Assembly: GCA_016716625.1 (NCBI GenBank)
Contig: JADJVJ010000006.1
Span: forward strand, 744,001 to 808,000
DNA length: 64,000 nucleotides
Direction of reading: 5' to 3'
From: Nostocoides sp.
GTDB taxonomy: Bacteria > Actinomycetota > Actinomycetes > Actinomycetales > Dermatophilaceae
This document shows, in pieces, positions 9,125 to 17,371 of the stretch. The position numbers and the translations under genes are program-made. Below the pieces are notes generated by a model. The model ran no database searches. It had not been told where the DNA came from and saw nothing but the letters and a program-made list of their open reading frames with translations. Within the stretch, counting starts at the first letter, position 1, and each line of letters begins with the position of its first letter.

Positions 9125-10402
9125 TCAGCGGGTGGGCGTGAGAACCTCGAGTCCGAGGATCGGGCGCAGCGCCTCCGGCACCCTCACCGAGCCGTCGGCC
9201 TGCTGGTGGTTCTCGAGGATGGCGACGAGCCAGCGGGTGGTGGCCAGGGTGCCGTTGAGCGTGGCCACGGTCTCGGTCGCGCCGGTGCCGCCCTCGGGAC
9301 GGTAGCGGGTGCCGAGCCGCCGGGCCTGGAAGGTCGTGCAGTTCGAGGTCGAGGTGAGTTCCCGGTACTTGCCCTGGGTGGGGATCCAGGCCTCACAGTC
9401 GAACTTGCGGGCCGCGCTCGTGCCGAGGTCACCGGCGGCGGTGTCGATGATCCGGTAGGGCACCTCGATGGCGGCGAGCATGTCGCGTTCCATGGCGAGC
9501 AGCCGCTCATGTTCGGCGACGGCGTCCTCGGGTCGGCAGTAGACGAACATCTCGATCTTGTTGAACTGATGGACCCGGATGATGCCGCTGGTGTCCTTGC
9601 CGTAGGACCCGGCCTCACGGCGGTAGCAGGTCGACTGACCGGCATAGCGCAGCGGCCCGTCGGCCAGGTCGATGATCTCGTCGGCGTGGTATCCGGCGAG
9701 CGCCACCTCCGAGGTGCCGGTGAGGTAGAGGTCGTCCGCCGGGAGGTAGTAGACCTCCTCGGCGTGATGGTCGATGAACCCGGCGCCCTTGATGACCTCG
9801 GGCCGCACCAGGGTGGGGGTGATCACCGGGATGAACCCGGCGGCCACGGCCCGCTGCATGGCGAGCTGGAGCAGGGCCATCTCGAGCCGGGCGCCGACCC
9901 CCTTGAGAAAGTAGAACCGCGCCCCCGACACCTTCGCGCCCCGGGCGGTGTCGATGGCGTCCAGACCCTCGCCGAGAGCCAGGTGGTCGCGCGCCTGGAA
10001 TCCCTCCTTGGCGAAGTCCCGTGGGGTGCCCACGTGCTCGCGGACGGTGTAGTCGTCCTCGCCGCCGGCCGGGACGCCCTCGATGACGACGTTGGGGATG
10101 GTCATCGCGAGCCGGTCGAGTTCGGCCTCGGCCGCGTCCGCAGTCGCCTTGGCCTCCTTGACCTCCGCCGCCAGCGCCTTGGTCCGGGCGAGGAGTTCGC
10201 TGCGGGCCTCACCCTGGGCGCCGGCGATCTGCTTGCTCGCGGCGTTCTGTTCCGCACGGAGCTGTTCGTATGCCGTCAGGGCCGCCCGCCGCTGTTCGTC
10301 CGCTGCCCGGACGGCGTCGACCACACCCTCGTCCTCACCGCGGGCGCGCTGGCTCTGGCGGACGGCGTCGGGGGTGTCGCGCAGGACGCGGATGTCGATC
10401 AC
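9125..10402 (-). CDS. serS: Seryl-tRNA synthetase
   Basis: This is a class II aminoacyl-tRNA synthetase that charges tRNA(Ser) and, in organisms with selenocysteine, tRNA(Sec). The 425-residue chain opens with the long antiparallel coiled-coil arm (about residues 1-105) that grips the tRNA variable arm. The catalytic domain follows, with motif 2 in STCYRREAGSYGKDTSGIIRVHQF and motif 3 near NGTLATTRWLVAILENHQ. The start is a GTG giving VIDIRVLRDTPDAVR, which matches the conserved N-terminus of the family. The longer frame to 10582 only adds low-complexity antisense sequence. Confidence 0.95.
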   Translation of the reverse strand: MIDIRVLRDTPDAVRQSQRARGEDEGVVDAVRAADEQRRAALTAYEQLRAEQNAASKQIAGAQGEARSELLARTKALAAEVKEAKATADAAEAELDRLAMTIPNVVIEGVPAGGEDDYTVREHVGTPRDFAKEGFQARDHLALGEGLDAIDTARGAKVSGARFYFLKGVGARLEMALLQLAMQRAVAAGFIPVITPTLVRPEVIKGAGFIDHHAEEVYYLPADDLYLTGTSEVALAGYHADEIIDLADGPLRYAGQSTCYRREAGSYGKDTSGIIRVHQFNKIEMFVYCRPEDAVAEHERLLAMERDMLAAIEVPYRIIDTAAGDLGTSAARKFDCEAWIPTQGKYRELTSTSNCTTFQARRLGTRYRPEGGTGATETVATLNGTLATTRWLVAILENHQQADGSVRVPEALRPILGLEVLTPTR

Positions 10403-10445
10403 GACAGTGAGTTTACGGCGGCGGGAGTGCCCTTCGCCGCCGGGT

Positions 10446-10988
10446 TTATCTGTCGGCGCCGACGTCCCAGAGGTGATGGGCCAGGTCGTGGCAGCCATAG
10501 GCGCCGAGGGTGGCGATGGTGAAGGGCGAGCCGTTGGACCGCATCCCGGTGCGACCCCGCTCCTGCGGTGAGCACCCGGCATACTCCTGCGCCCAACGGT
10601 ACGCAGCCGAGGCGAGTTGCCCGGCGACGACCTTGGGGTCCTGGGCGGCGTAACGGTCCTCGCGGGCGGTGTCGTCCTGGTCCCAGTTGAGGAAGGTCGG
10701 GTTGTCCCGGTGCCTCATGAGTGCGGTGCGGGAGGCGAAGAGGTCACAGACGTCGCGGACGTGGCAGGCATACTCCAGCGGTGACCACACCGCGAAGCTC
10801 GGACGCGCCCCGGGTTCGGGCCGGGCGAGCACCTCGGCCCACGGCGCCGTGAGTTCTTCGATGAGGGAAGGCACCTGCGCCGGGTCGACCACGCTGGCAT
10901 CGAACCCGCAGTCCGGGCAGGCGCGGGACAGCGTCCAGGTCCAGTCCTTGCTGTCTTTGGGGGTGAGCTCGGGTGTGTTCGGCATCAT
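10446..10988 (-). CDS. DinB-fold protein
   Basis: This 180-residue protein matches the DinB/YfiT-like four-helix family. It begins with a short segment containing ACPDCGFDAS, a Cys pair typical of an actinobacterial DinB subgroup, then EYACHVRDVCDLFASR and a C-terminal CHDLAHHLWDV that supplies His metal ligands. Members are metal-dependent thiol transferases or unknown enzymes. Two adjacent ATG codons (10988 and 10985) are both usable. The function here is not known. Confidence 0.75.
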   Translation of the reverse strand: MMPNTPELTPKDSKDWTWTLSRACPDCGFDASVVDPAQVPSLIEELTAPWAEVLARPEPGARPSFAVWSPLEYACHVRDVCDLFASRTALMRHRDNPTFLNWDQDDTAREDRYAAQDPKVVAGQLASAAYRWAQEYAGCSPQERGRTGMRSNGSPFTIATLGAYGCHDLAHHLWDVGADR

Positions 10989-11037
10989 GCCCACCGAGCC
11001 TAAGCGGAGCCCGGTGAGCGCGGGGTAGCCTCCTGTC

Positions 11038-12174
11038 GTGGACAACGCGATGACCTGGGTCGGGATCGGCCTGGCCGCTGCCATGGCACTCGTCGGCGCC
11101 TGGCTGCTCTTCGGTGACCGGATCCTTGAGCGCTCTCGCGCGGGCAAGGGCCCGGACGGGCCGCGGCGGCCGTCTCGGGAGCAGTTCCGGGGTGCGGCCG
11201 AGCGTGAGGAGGAGCCGCCTCCGCCCCCGCCGAAGAAGCGGGCCGCGATCATCATCAACCCGACCAAGGTCGAGGCGGTGGGCGCGGTCCGCAACCGGCT
11301 CGCCAAGGTGGCCCTGGCGGCCGGATGGGACGAGCCGCTCGTCCTGGAGACCACCATCGAGGATCCCGGGTTCGGTCAGACCCGGCGTGCCCTCGCCCAG
11401 GACGTCGACCTGGTCTGCGCGCTCGGCGGCGACGGCACGGTGCGGGCGGTGGCTCAGGAGGTCGCGGGGACCGGCGTGCCGCTCGGACTGCTGCCGGCCG
11501 GGACCGGCAACCTCCTCGCCCGCAACCTCGACCTCCGCCTGGACGATCTCGAGCACGCGTTGACCACAGCGATCTCGGGCCGCAACCGGCACATCGACCT
11601 CGGCTGGGCGGTGCTCGACCCGACGAGCGAGCAGCGCTCCGGCGCCGACACCAGCGCCTCCGCGAACCGGCACGGGTTCCTCGTCATCGCTGGTGCCGGT
11701 CTCGACGCGACGATCATGGAGAACACCTCCGAGGAGCTCAAGGCCAAGGTGGGCTGGACGGCATACATCCCCGCGGGCGCCAAGGGTCTCCTCGGTGACC
11801 GGTTCAAGGCCACGGTCTCAGTGGACGGTTCGGCCCCCGAGTCCATCACCGCTCGCGGGATCATGGTCGGCAACTGCGGCAGGATCCAGGGCGGGATCGA
11901 GATCATGCACGAGGCGAAGGTCGATGACGGCATCCTCGATGTGGTCGCGATGACCCCGCATGGGCTCGCCGGCTGGGTTGGGGTGGCGGCGAACCTGGCC
12001 CGCAAGAAGGACGTGACGAACAACCGGATCCACCGTTACCGCGGCCAGCACACCCTCATCGAGCTCGAGGCGCCGCAGCCGTTCCAGGTCGACGGCGACG
12101 TCATCGGGGAGGCTCGGGTGTTCAGTGTGCGGGTCGACCCCGGAGCACTCATCGTTCGAGTGCCCGGGGTCTGA
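11038..12174 (+). CDS. Diacylglycerol/lipid kinase family protein
   Basis: This 378-residue protein has an N-terminal membrane helix (residues about 5-25), a proline-rich linker (PPPPPPKK) and a DAGK catalytic domain with AAIIINPTK, the nucleotide-binding GGDGTVR and LLPAGTGNLLARNL. A second conserved block (GIMVGNCGRIQGG) is typical of the YegS/BmrU group that phosphorylates diacylglycerol or other lipid hydroxyls. The GTG start at 11038 gives MDNAMTWVG. The membrane anchor suggests the enzyme works at the inner leaflet. The exact lipid substrate is uncertain. Confidence 0.85.
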   Translation: MDNAMTWVGIGLAAAMALVGAWLLFGDRILERSRAGKGPDGPRRPSREQFRGAAEREEEPPPPPPKKRAAIIINPTKVEAVGAVRNRLAKVALAAGWDEPLVLETTIEDPGFGQTRRALAQDVDLVCALGGDGTVRAVAQEVAGTGVPLGLLPAGTGNLLARNLDLRLDDLEHALTTAISGRNRHIDLGWAVLDPTSEQRSGADTSASANRHGFLVIAGAGLDATIMENTSEELKAKVGWTAYIPAGAKGLLGDRFKATVSVDGSAPESITARGIMVGNCGRIQGGIEIMHEAKVDDGILDVVAMTPHGLAGWVGVAANLARKKDVTNNRIHRYRGQHTLIELEAPQPFQVDGDVIGEARVFSVRVDPGALIVRVPGV

Positions 12175-12177
12175 CCG

Positions 12178-12210
12178 CCGCCTCCGTGCTCCGCCGGAGC
12201 CTTCAGGCGG
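12178..12210. terminator. Possible bidirectional stem-loop between convergent genes
   Basis: Between the lipid-kinase stop and the efeU stop, an inner hairpin GCTCC-GCC-GGAGC (12188-12200) sits inside outer arms CCGCCT and AGGCGG (12178-12183 and 12205-12210). It lacks a T-run on either strand. Actinobacterial terminators often lack one, so a terminator role is possible but unproven. Confidence 0.3.
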
Positions 12211-13048
12211 TGACCTGCGCGGTGGCCGTGGCGGCCTTCCGGCGACGCGCGGGGGCGAGGAAGAGCGGCAGCACGATGGCGATGTAGAGCGCCCAGGCCC
12301 CGAGCTCGAGCCAGGCCATCGCGGGCCGCAGGTTGAAGATGCCGCGGACGAGGGCGACATACCAGGCCGCCTTGGGGAAGGTGCCGGTGAGGTCGAAGGC
12401 GAGGTTGTCCTCGCCGGGCAGGGCGCCGGCCTCCTGGAGTTCGTGGACGCCATAGGCGAGGATGCCGGCCGCGACGACGACGAGCGCGGACCCGGTCCAG
12501 CGGAAGAAGCGGGTGAGGTTGATCTTCAGCGCCCCGCGGTAGATGAGCCAGCCGAGGGCGACCGCAGCCCCGATCCCGACGGCCCAGCCGAGGAGGCCCT
12601 GGCTGCCTTCCCCGGCGGCGGCCGCCTGCGCGGTGGCGAAGAAGAAGATCGCCGTCTCCAGGCCCTCACGTCCGACTCCGATGAAGCCGACGAGCGCGAC
12701 GGCGAGGGGCCCGAGATCGAGGGCCCGGTCGAGCTTGCCCTGCAGTTCCCCGGCCATGGCCCGGCCGGCCGATTTCATCCAGAAGACCATGAAGGTGACG
12801 AAGACCACGGCGATGAGGCTCGCGATGCCGCTGACGAGTTCCTGGGTGCGTTCCTCGAGGCCCTCGGTACCCAGGGTGAGCACGGCCCCGAGCAGGACCG
12901 AGAGCGCGACCGCGACGCCGACGCCGAGCCAGACGTAGCGGATCCCCCAGGTCCGGCCGCTCTTGACGAGGAAGGCCAGCAGGATGACGACAACGAGGGC
13001 GGCTTCGAGGCCCTCACGCAGGCCGATGACAGCGGTACTCAGAAACAT
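12203..13048 (-). CDS. efeU: High-affinity iron permease, EfeU/FTR1 type
   Basis: This is a seven-helix inner-membrane iron permease of 281 residues. The two hallmark iron-binding motifs are present: REGLEAAL near the N-terminus and REGLETAI near residue 128. In the known EfeUOB system the permease works with EfeO (binding protein) and EfeB (peroxidase); neither gene is next to this one, so partners must be elsewhere or absent. A perfect IdeR-type box lies immediately upstream, so expression should rise when iron is scarce. The ATG at 13048 is 5 bases from that box, leaving little or no 5' leader. Confidence 0.92.
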   Translation of the reverse strand: MFLSTAVIGLREGLEAALVVVILLAFLVKSGRTWGIRYVWLGVGVAVALSVLLGAVLTLGTEGLEERTQELVSGIASLIAVVFVTFMVFWMKSAGRAMAGELQGKLDRALDLGPLAVALVGFIGVGREGLETAIFFFATAQAAAAGEGSQGLLGWAVGIGAAVALGWLIYRGALKINLTRFFRWTGSALVVVAAGILAYGVHELQEAGALPGEDNLAFDLTGTFPKAAWYVALVRGIFNLRPAMAWLELGAWALYIAIVLPLFLAPARRRKAATATAQVTA

Positions 13049-13053
13049 GGAGA

Positions 13054-13072
13054 TTAGGTAAGCCTAACCTAA
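13054..13072. promoter_or_regulatory. IdeR/DtxR iron box
   Basis: The 19-mer TTAGGTAAGCCTAACCTAA fits the IdeR consensus TWAGGTWAGSCTWACCTWA at every position. It ends 5 bases from the efeU start codon, so bound Fe-IdeR would cover the core promoter and start site. This predicts iron repression of efeU and a leaderless or nearly leaderless message. Confidence 0.9.
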
Positions 13073-13095
13073 CCCTGTTCGTCAAATCCGGGCCC

Positions 13096-14487
13096 CTACT
13101 CGCCGGGGAGTCGGCCCCCGGGGTAGGTCGCCCGGAGTTCAGCGGAAGTCGGCGTATGCCGTCGGCGCGCCTGCTCGGGGAGCAGGTCGCGGATCGCGCT
13201 CATGATCCGCCGCGTGTCCGCCGCCGCCGACCGATAGTTCAGGTCCACCGGCTCCCCGACCCGAATGCGCACCGTCGGCGGGTCCTGCCAGGCGAGCACA
13301 TCGGGCATGGACGCCGACCGCGGCCAGACCTTCTCGGTTCCCCACAGCCCGAACGGGATCACCGGGGCCCGGGTGAGGGCCGCCAGCCGGGCAGCCCCGG
13401 TCCGTCCCTGGAGCACCGGGTCAAAGAAGGCGTGCCCGCGCGGGATCGTCCCCTGCGGGAAGATCACGATCATCTCCCCACCGTCGAGCGCCACCCCGGC
13501 CACGTCGAGGGACTCCCCACCACCAGCCCCGCGGTCCACCCGAATACCGCCCATGGCGCGGGCGAGCGTGCCCAGAAGCGGGACGTCGAAGACCTCCTTC
13601 TTGCCGAGCATGCGCGCGGTGCGGCCCGCCTGGCGCGTGATGAGGGTGAACGCCACGAGGTCGAAGTAGGACCGGTGGTTGCCGACGAGAATGACCGGAC
13701 CATGCCGCGGGACGTTCTCCACACCTTCGACATCGAACGTCACGAAGGGCAGCAGTTCGGGGCGCAGGAACATCATCGCGAGCGACTGCAGCTCGACCCC
13801 GACGACGGGGATCTTGAAGACCCCCGGGGAGACGTCGAAGTGGACGATGGGCCATTGCCGCAACGTGGCATACATGGTGAGCCGCGGGTCGGGGTTCACC
13901 GCGGCCGGGTTGCCGACGGCGGCGAGCAGCGGCAGGTCATAGATGGAGTCCGAGTACGCGTAAGACTCCGCGAGCGAGACTCCGTGCCGTTTGGCCCAGT
14001 GTTGGACTGCGGCGAGTTTGCCGGCTGACCACACGAACGGCCCCCGGATCGAGCCGTCGAACCGGCCGTCCTCGGTGATCCGGTAGCGGGTGGCGATGAC
14101 GTGGTCGAACCCGAGCAGCCGCGCGAGCGGGGCGATGAGGTGCTCCGGGGTCGTTGTCGCGAGGACGACCGGTCGCCCGGCGGCCTTGTGCTGCTCGATG
14201 AGGGTGAGCGCGAACGGGTGGATCTGTTCGGCGATGGTGAGCGCCGCCTGCGCCGCCGCATCGTCGAAGGTCGTCATCGACCGGCCCTTGGCGACCAGCG
14301 CCGCCTGCCGCGCGAGGAAAATCGAGGGAAGGTTCTCACCGAGCACGTCGAAGACCTTGAAGAGGGCCTTCTCCCCCGGCACCCGCCGCGAGATGACCCC
14401 GAGCTCGTACATCGCCCGCGAGAGCAACGGCCCGGTACCGCCCTGGAGCAGGGTGCGGTCGAGATCGAAGAACGCCGCACCCGCCAT
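13096..14487 (-). CDS. HAD-IB phosphatase fused to 1-acylglycerol-3-phosphate acyltransferase
   Basis: This 463-residue bifunctional protein has two parts. Residues 1-240 form a HAD-IB (SerB-like) domain with AAFFDLDRTLLQGG as nucleophile motif and YAYSDSIYDLPLL as motif IV. Residues 260-463 form a PlsC acyltransferase domain with the catalytic NHRSYFD and IFPQGTI motifs. The same fusion is known in mycobacterial PlsC-type proteins and acts in phospholipid or triacylglycerol synthesis; the role of the HAD part is not settled. The start at 14487 (MAGAAFFDLDRT) is chosen because upstream codons in the frame overlap the divergent lipoprotein promoter region. Confidence 0.88.
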   Translation of the reverse strand: MAGAAFFDLDRTLLQGGTGPLLSRAMYELGVISRRVPGEKALFKVFDVLGENLPSIFLARQAALVAKGRSMTTFDDAAAQAALTIAEQIHPFALTLIEQHKAAGRPVVLATTTPEHLIAPLARLLGFDHVIATRYRITEDGRFDGSIRGPFVWSAGKLAAVQHWAKRHGVSLAESYAYSDSIYDLPLLAAVGNPAAVNPDPRLTMYATLRQWPIVHFDVSPGVFKIPVVGVELQSLAMMFLRPELLPFVTFDVEGVENVPRHGPVILVGNHRSYFDLVAFTLITRQAGRTARMLGKKEVFDVPLLGTLARAMGGIRVDRGAGGGESLDVAGVALDGGEMIVIFPQGTIPRGHAFFDPVLQGRTGAARLAALTRAPVIPFGLWGTEKVWPRSASMPDVLAWQDPPTVRIRVGEPVDLNYRSAAADTRRIMSAIRDLLPEQARRRHTPTSAELRATYPGGRLPGE

Positions 14488-14549
14488 GGCCCGCAGGCTA
14501 TCCCCTCTCCCGAGGGAACCGCGACGGTCGCCCTCCCGTCCAACCGGGT

Positions 14550-15050
14550 ATGACGTTGCACACCTCGGGGTCACCGCCCCAGCGGCCGGCCCTCTCCCCG
14601 CGGCTCCGTCTGGGTCTCGCGCTCGCCGCGGCGACCACCGTCCTGTCCGGCTGCACCTCCTCCGGCCCAGGGACCTCGCCCGGTGCCGGCGACCCGGTGT
14701 CCGTGGCTCGCCTCGCCGGGACGTATGTCGCCCGGTCGGGGCTGCCGGGCAACCCTCCGCAGCCGGTCATCCGGGAGGCGCCCATCACGCTGACCTTCAG
14801 CGGGTCCAATCTCTCGGTGCGGACCGGGTGCAACTCCGGCGGCGGTCCGATCCGGATCGAAGCCCCGGACACCCTCATCGCCGACCAGCTCACCTCGACC
14901 GCGATGGGCTGCGCCGCACCGCTCATGGCCCAGGAGAGCTGGGTCTTCGAGATGCTCCGCCGCGCCCGGGTGGAGTTCCAGGGCACCGACCTCGCCCTGC
15001 ACTGGGGCGCCGGGGAGAAGGCTTGGCAGCTCTTCGAGCGCGTGCCCTGA
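14550..15050 (+). CDS. META-domain lipoprotein
   Basis: This 166-residue secreted lipoprotein has a signal peptide with hydrophobic core LGLALAAATTVL and lipobox LSGC. The mature part matches the META/HslJ fold, with GTYVA at its start and the conserved RTGCNSGGG and TSTAMGCAAPLMAQE segments, including two cysteines that may pair. HslJ is linked to novobiocin and heat tolerance in E. coli; most members have no known role. Confidence 0.82.
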   Translation: MTLHTSGSPPQRPALSPRLRLGLALAAATTVLSGCTSSGPGTSPGAGDPVSVARLAGTYVARSGLPGNPPQPVIREAPITLTFSGSNLSVRTGCNSGGGPIRIEAPDTLIADQLTSTAMGCAAPLMAQESWVFEMLRRARVEFQGTDLALHWGAGEKAWQLFERVP

Positions 15051-15083
15051 CGCCGCCGGGGGTGCGCGCGGCATCATGACGGT

Positions 15084-15854
15084 ATGCCCGCGCACCGCGC
15101 CATCGACCTCAACGCCGATCTCGGTGAGTCTTTCGGCCGCTGGCGACTCGGCGACGACGAGGCGATGCTCGACGTGGTGACCTCGGCGAACATCGCCTGC
15201 GGGTTCCATGCCGGCGACCCGCTCACGCTCCGCCGCACCTGCGCCGCCGCGGTGGAGCGAGGAGTGGTCATCGGCGCTCAGGTCGGCTACGACGACCTCG
15301 CCGGTTTCGGCCGGCGGGCCATGGAGGTCCCCTCCGATGAGCTCACCGCGGGCATCCTCTATCAGCTCGGCGCCCTCGATGGCCTGGCCCGGGTGGCCGG
15401 TGGCCGGGTTCGCTACGTCAAACCGCACGGCGCCCTCTACGCCACGGCCGCCGTCGACGAACGCCAGGCGCGGGCCGTGGTCGCCGCGGTCACGGCATAC
15501 GACGGTTCACTCCCCCTGCTTGGCCTTCCCGGGTCGGTGCTCCTCGCGGTGGCGCAGGAGGCCGGGGTGCCCACCGTGCGGGAAGCGTTTGCCGATCGGG
15601 GCTACACCGCGAGCGGCAACCTGGTCCCTCGCTCCGAGCCCGGCGCCTTCGTCGAGGACCCCGAGGTGGCCGCCGCGAGGATGCTACGACTCGTCACCAC
15701 CGGCGAGGTCGCCGCACTCGACGGCTCCACCCTGCGGCTCGGCGTGGACTCGATCTGCGTCCACGGCGACTCCCCGGCCGCGGTGGCCACCGCGCGAGCC
15801 GTCCGCCGGGAGTTGGCGGCCGCAGGCGTGCTGCTCGCACCGTTCCGGCGTTGA
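15084..15854 (+). CDS. pxpA: 5-oxoprolinase subunit PxpA
   Basis: PxpA is the LamB/YcsF-family subunit of prokaryotic 5-oxoprolinase, which uses ATP to open 5-oxoproline (pyroglutamate) to glutamate, a damage-repair role. The 256-residue chain begins with the family hallmark DLNADLGESFG and has ANIACGFHAGDP and VRYVKPHGALYA. The pxpB gene starts 3 bases downstream and pxpC overlaps that, so the three subunits are made together. Confidence 0.95.
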   Translation: MPAHRAIDLNADLGESFGRWRLGDDEAMLDVVTSANIACGFHAGDPLTLRRTCAAAVERGVVIGAQVGYDDLAGFGRRAMEVPSDELTAGILYQLGALDGLARVAGGRVRYVKPHGALYATAAVDERQARAVVAAVTAYDGSLPLLGLPGSVLLAVAQEAGVPTVREAFADRGYTASGNLVPRSEPGAFVEDPEVAAARMLRLVTTGEVAALDGSTLRLGVDSICVHGDSPAAVATARAVRRELAAAGVLLAPFRR

Positions 15855-15857
15855 CCG

Positions 15858-16499
15858 ATGCGCCCCGACCCCACTGGCGAGCACCCGCGGGTGCTCCCCA
15901 TGGGCGAGCGCGCCCTGCTCGTCGAAGGGCCTTCGCTCGCGTGGGTGCTCGCCGCCACCGAAGCGCTCCGCGACCGGCTCGAGGCCCTCGACGTCGTCCC
16001 GGCCGCCCGCACCGTCCTGGTCACCGCTGCGAGCCGGGCCGAGCTGGCCCGCCTGCGCGACCGGGTGCACGAGATCATCACCGACCTTGCCCCCGCGGAG
16101 ATCCACAACCTCGACAGCCCGGTGGAAATCCGGGTGCGCTACGACGGCCCCGACCTCGCCGAGGTCGCCCGGCTCACCGCGCTCACCGAGGCAGAGGTGG
16201 TCGCCGCGCACACCGGCACGCCGTGGCAGGTGGCCTTCGTCGGGTTCGCGCCGGGATTCCCCTATCTCACCGGCGGTGATCCTCGGCTCACGGTTCCGCG
16301 CCGGGAGACACCCCGCACTAGGGTGCCCGCGGGCGCCGTCGGGCTCGCCGGGGAGATGAGCGGGATCTATCCCCGGCCGAGCCCCGGCGGCTGGCAGCTC
16401 ATCGGCAGCACCGACGCCCCACTGTGGGACCTCGCCCGCACCCCGCCCGCCCTGCTGCCACCGGGGACGACGGTCCGGTTCGTCGAGGACACGCCGTGA
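15858..16499 (+). CDS. pxpB: 5-oxoprolinase subunit PxpB
   Basis: This 213-residue protein is the KipI-like subunit of 5-oxoprolinase. It contains the family motifs MGERALLVE and the C-terminal GFAPGFPYLTGGDPRL followed by RVPAGAVGLAGEMSGIYPRPSPGGWQLIG, which form the cyclophilin-like domain. It ends in a TGA that overlaps the GTG of pxpC. Confidence 0.94.
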   Translation: MRPDPTGEHPRVLPMGERALLVEGPSLAWVLAATEALRDRLEALDVVPAARTVLVTAASRAELARLRDRVHEIITDLAPAEIHNLDSPVEIRVRYDGPDLAEVARLTALTEAEVVAAHTGTPWQVAFVGFAPGFPYLTGGDPRLTVPRRETPRTRVPAGAVGLAGEMSGIYPRPSPGGWQLIGSTDAPLWDLARTPPALLPPGTTVRFVEDTP

Positions 16500-17371
16500 A
16501 CCGTGCCCTTGAGATCCTCAGTCCGGGGCCGCTCACCCTCATCGAAGACCTCGGCCGACCCGGCCTGGCCCACCTGGGGGTCGGGACCTCCGGGGCCGCC
16601 GACCGCACGGCATACCTGCTCGGCAACCGCCTCCTGGGCAACCCGGCTGGACACGCCTCGCTCGAGGTGACCTACGGCGGGCTGCATGTGCGGGCCCGGG
16701 GCGCGCTCACGGTCTGCGTCACCGGCGCCACCGCACGGATCACCGTCGCCGGCCGCCCAGCCGACCCGGGAACACCGCTGCGGGTGCCCGACGGCGCCGA
16801 CCTCGCCCTCGGTATGCCGTCGCACGGGCTGCGCAGCTACCTCGCCGTCCGCGGGGGGATCGCGGTGGCTCCGGTGCTGGGGTCCCGCTCCACCGACACC
16901 CTCGCCGAGATCGGGCCCCGGCCGCTCGCCGCCGGCGACGTGCTGCCGATCGGCCCCCCGCCGGTGGAGCTTCCGCACATCGACCACGCCCCGGCCCGGC
17001 CCTGGCCGCAGGACGCGCTCGAGGTCCTGCCCGGGCCACGCCGGGACTGGTTCGCCGACCCCAACGCCCTGCAGACCACGTCCTGGGTCGTCGCCAGTGC
17101 CTCGGACCGGCGTGGAGTGCGGCTCACCGGGGCAGCGCTGGCCAGAGTGCCCAGCCGACGGCATACCGAGCTCGCGAGCGAAGGGATGGTCCGAGGCGCG
17201 ATCCAGGTGCCCCCCAACGGGCAGCCGGTCATCCTGCTCGCCGACCACCCGGTGACGGGGGGCTATCCCGTCCTCGGGGTGCTCACCGCGGACTCCGCTG
17301 ACCGAGCGGCCCAGCTTGTCCCCGGCTCCCCGATCAGGCTCACCTGGAGCAGTGGTAGACATTCCGCATGA
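16496..17371 (+). CDS. pxpC: 5-oxoprolinase subunit PxpC
   Basis: This 291-residue protein is the KipA-like biotin-dependent-carboxylase-related subunit of 5-oxoprolinase. It opens with ALEILSPGPLTLIEDLGRPGLAHLGVGTSGAADR, a conserved start for the family, and ends with DHPVTGGYPVLGVLTADSADRAAQLVPGSPI. The GTG start overlaps the pxpB stop by 3 bases. The stop overlaps the start of the antiporter gene, which extends the translationally coupled run to four genes. Confidence 0.94.
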   Translation: MNRALEILSPGPLTLIEDLGRPGLAHLGVGTSGAADRTAYLLGNRLLGNPAGHASLEVTYGGLHVRARGALTVCVTGATARITVAGRPADPGTPLRVPDGADLALGMPSHGLRSYLAVRGGIAVAPVLGSRSTDTLAEIGPRPLAAGDVLPIGPPPVELPHIDHAPARPWPQDALEVLPGPRRDWFADPNALQTTSWVVASASDRRGVRLTGAALARVPSRRHTELASEGMVRGAIQVPPNGQPVILLADHPVTGGYPVLGVLTADSADRAAQLVPGSPIRLTWSSGRHSA

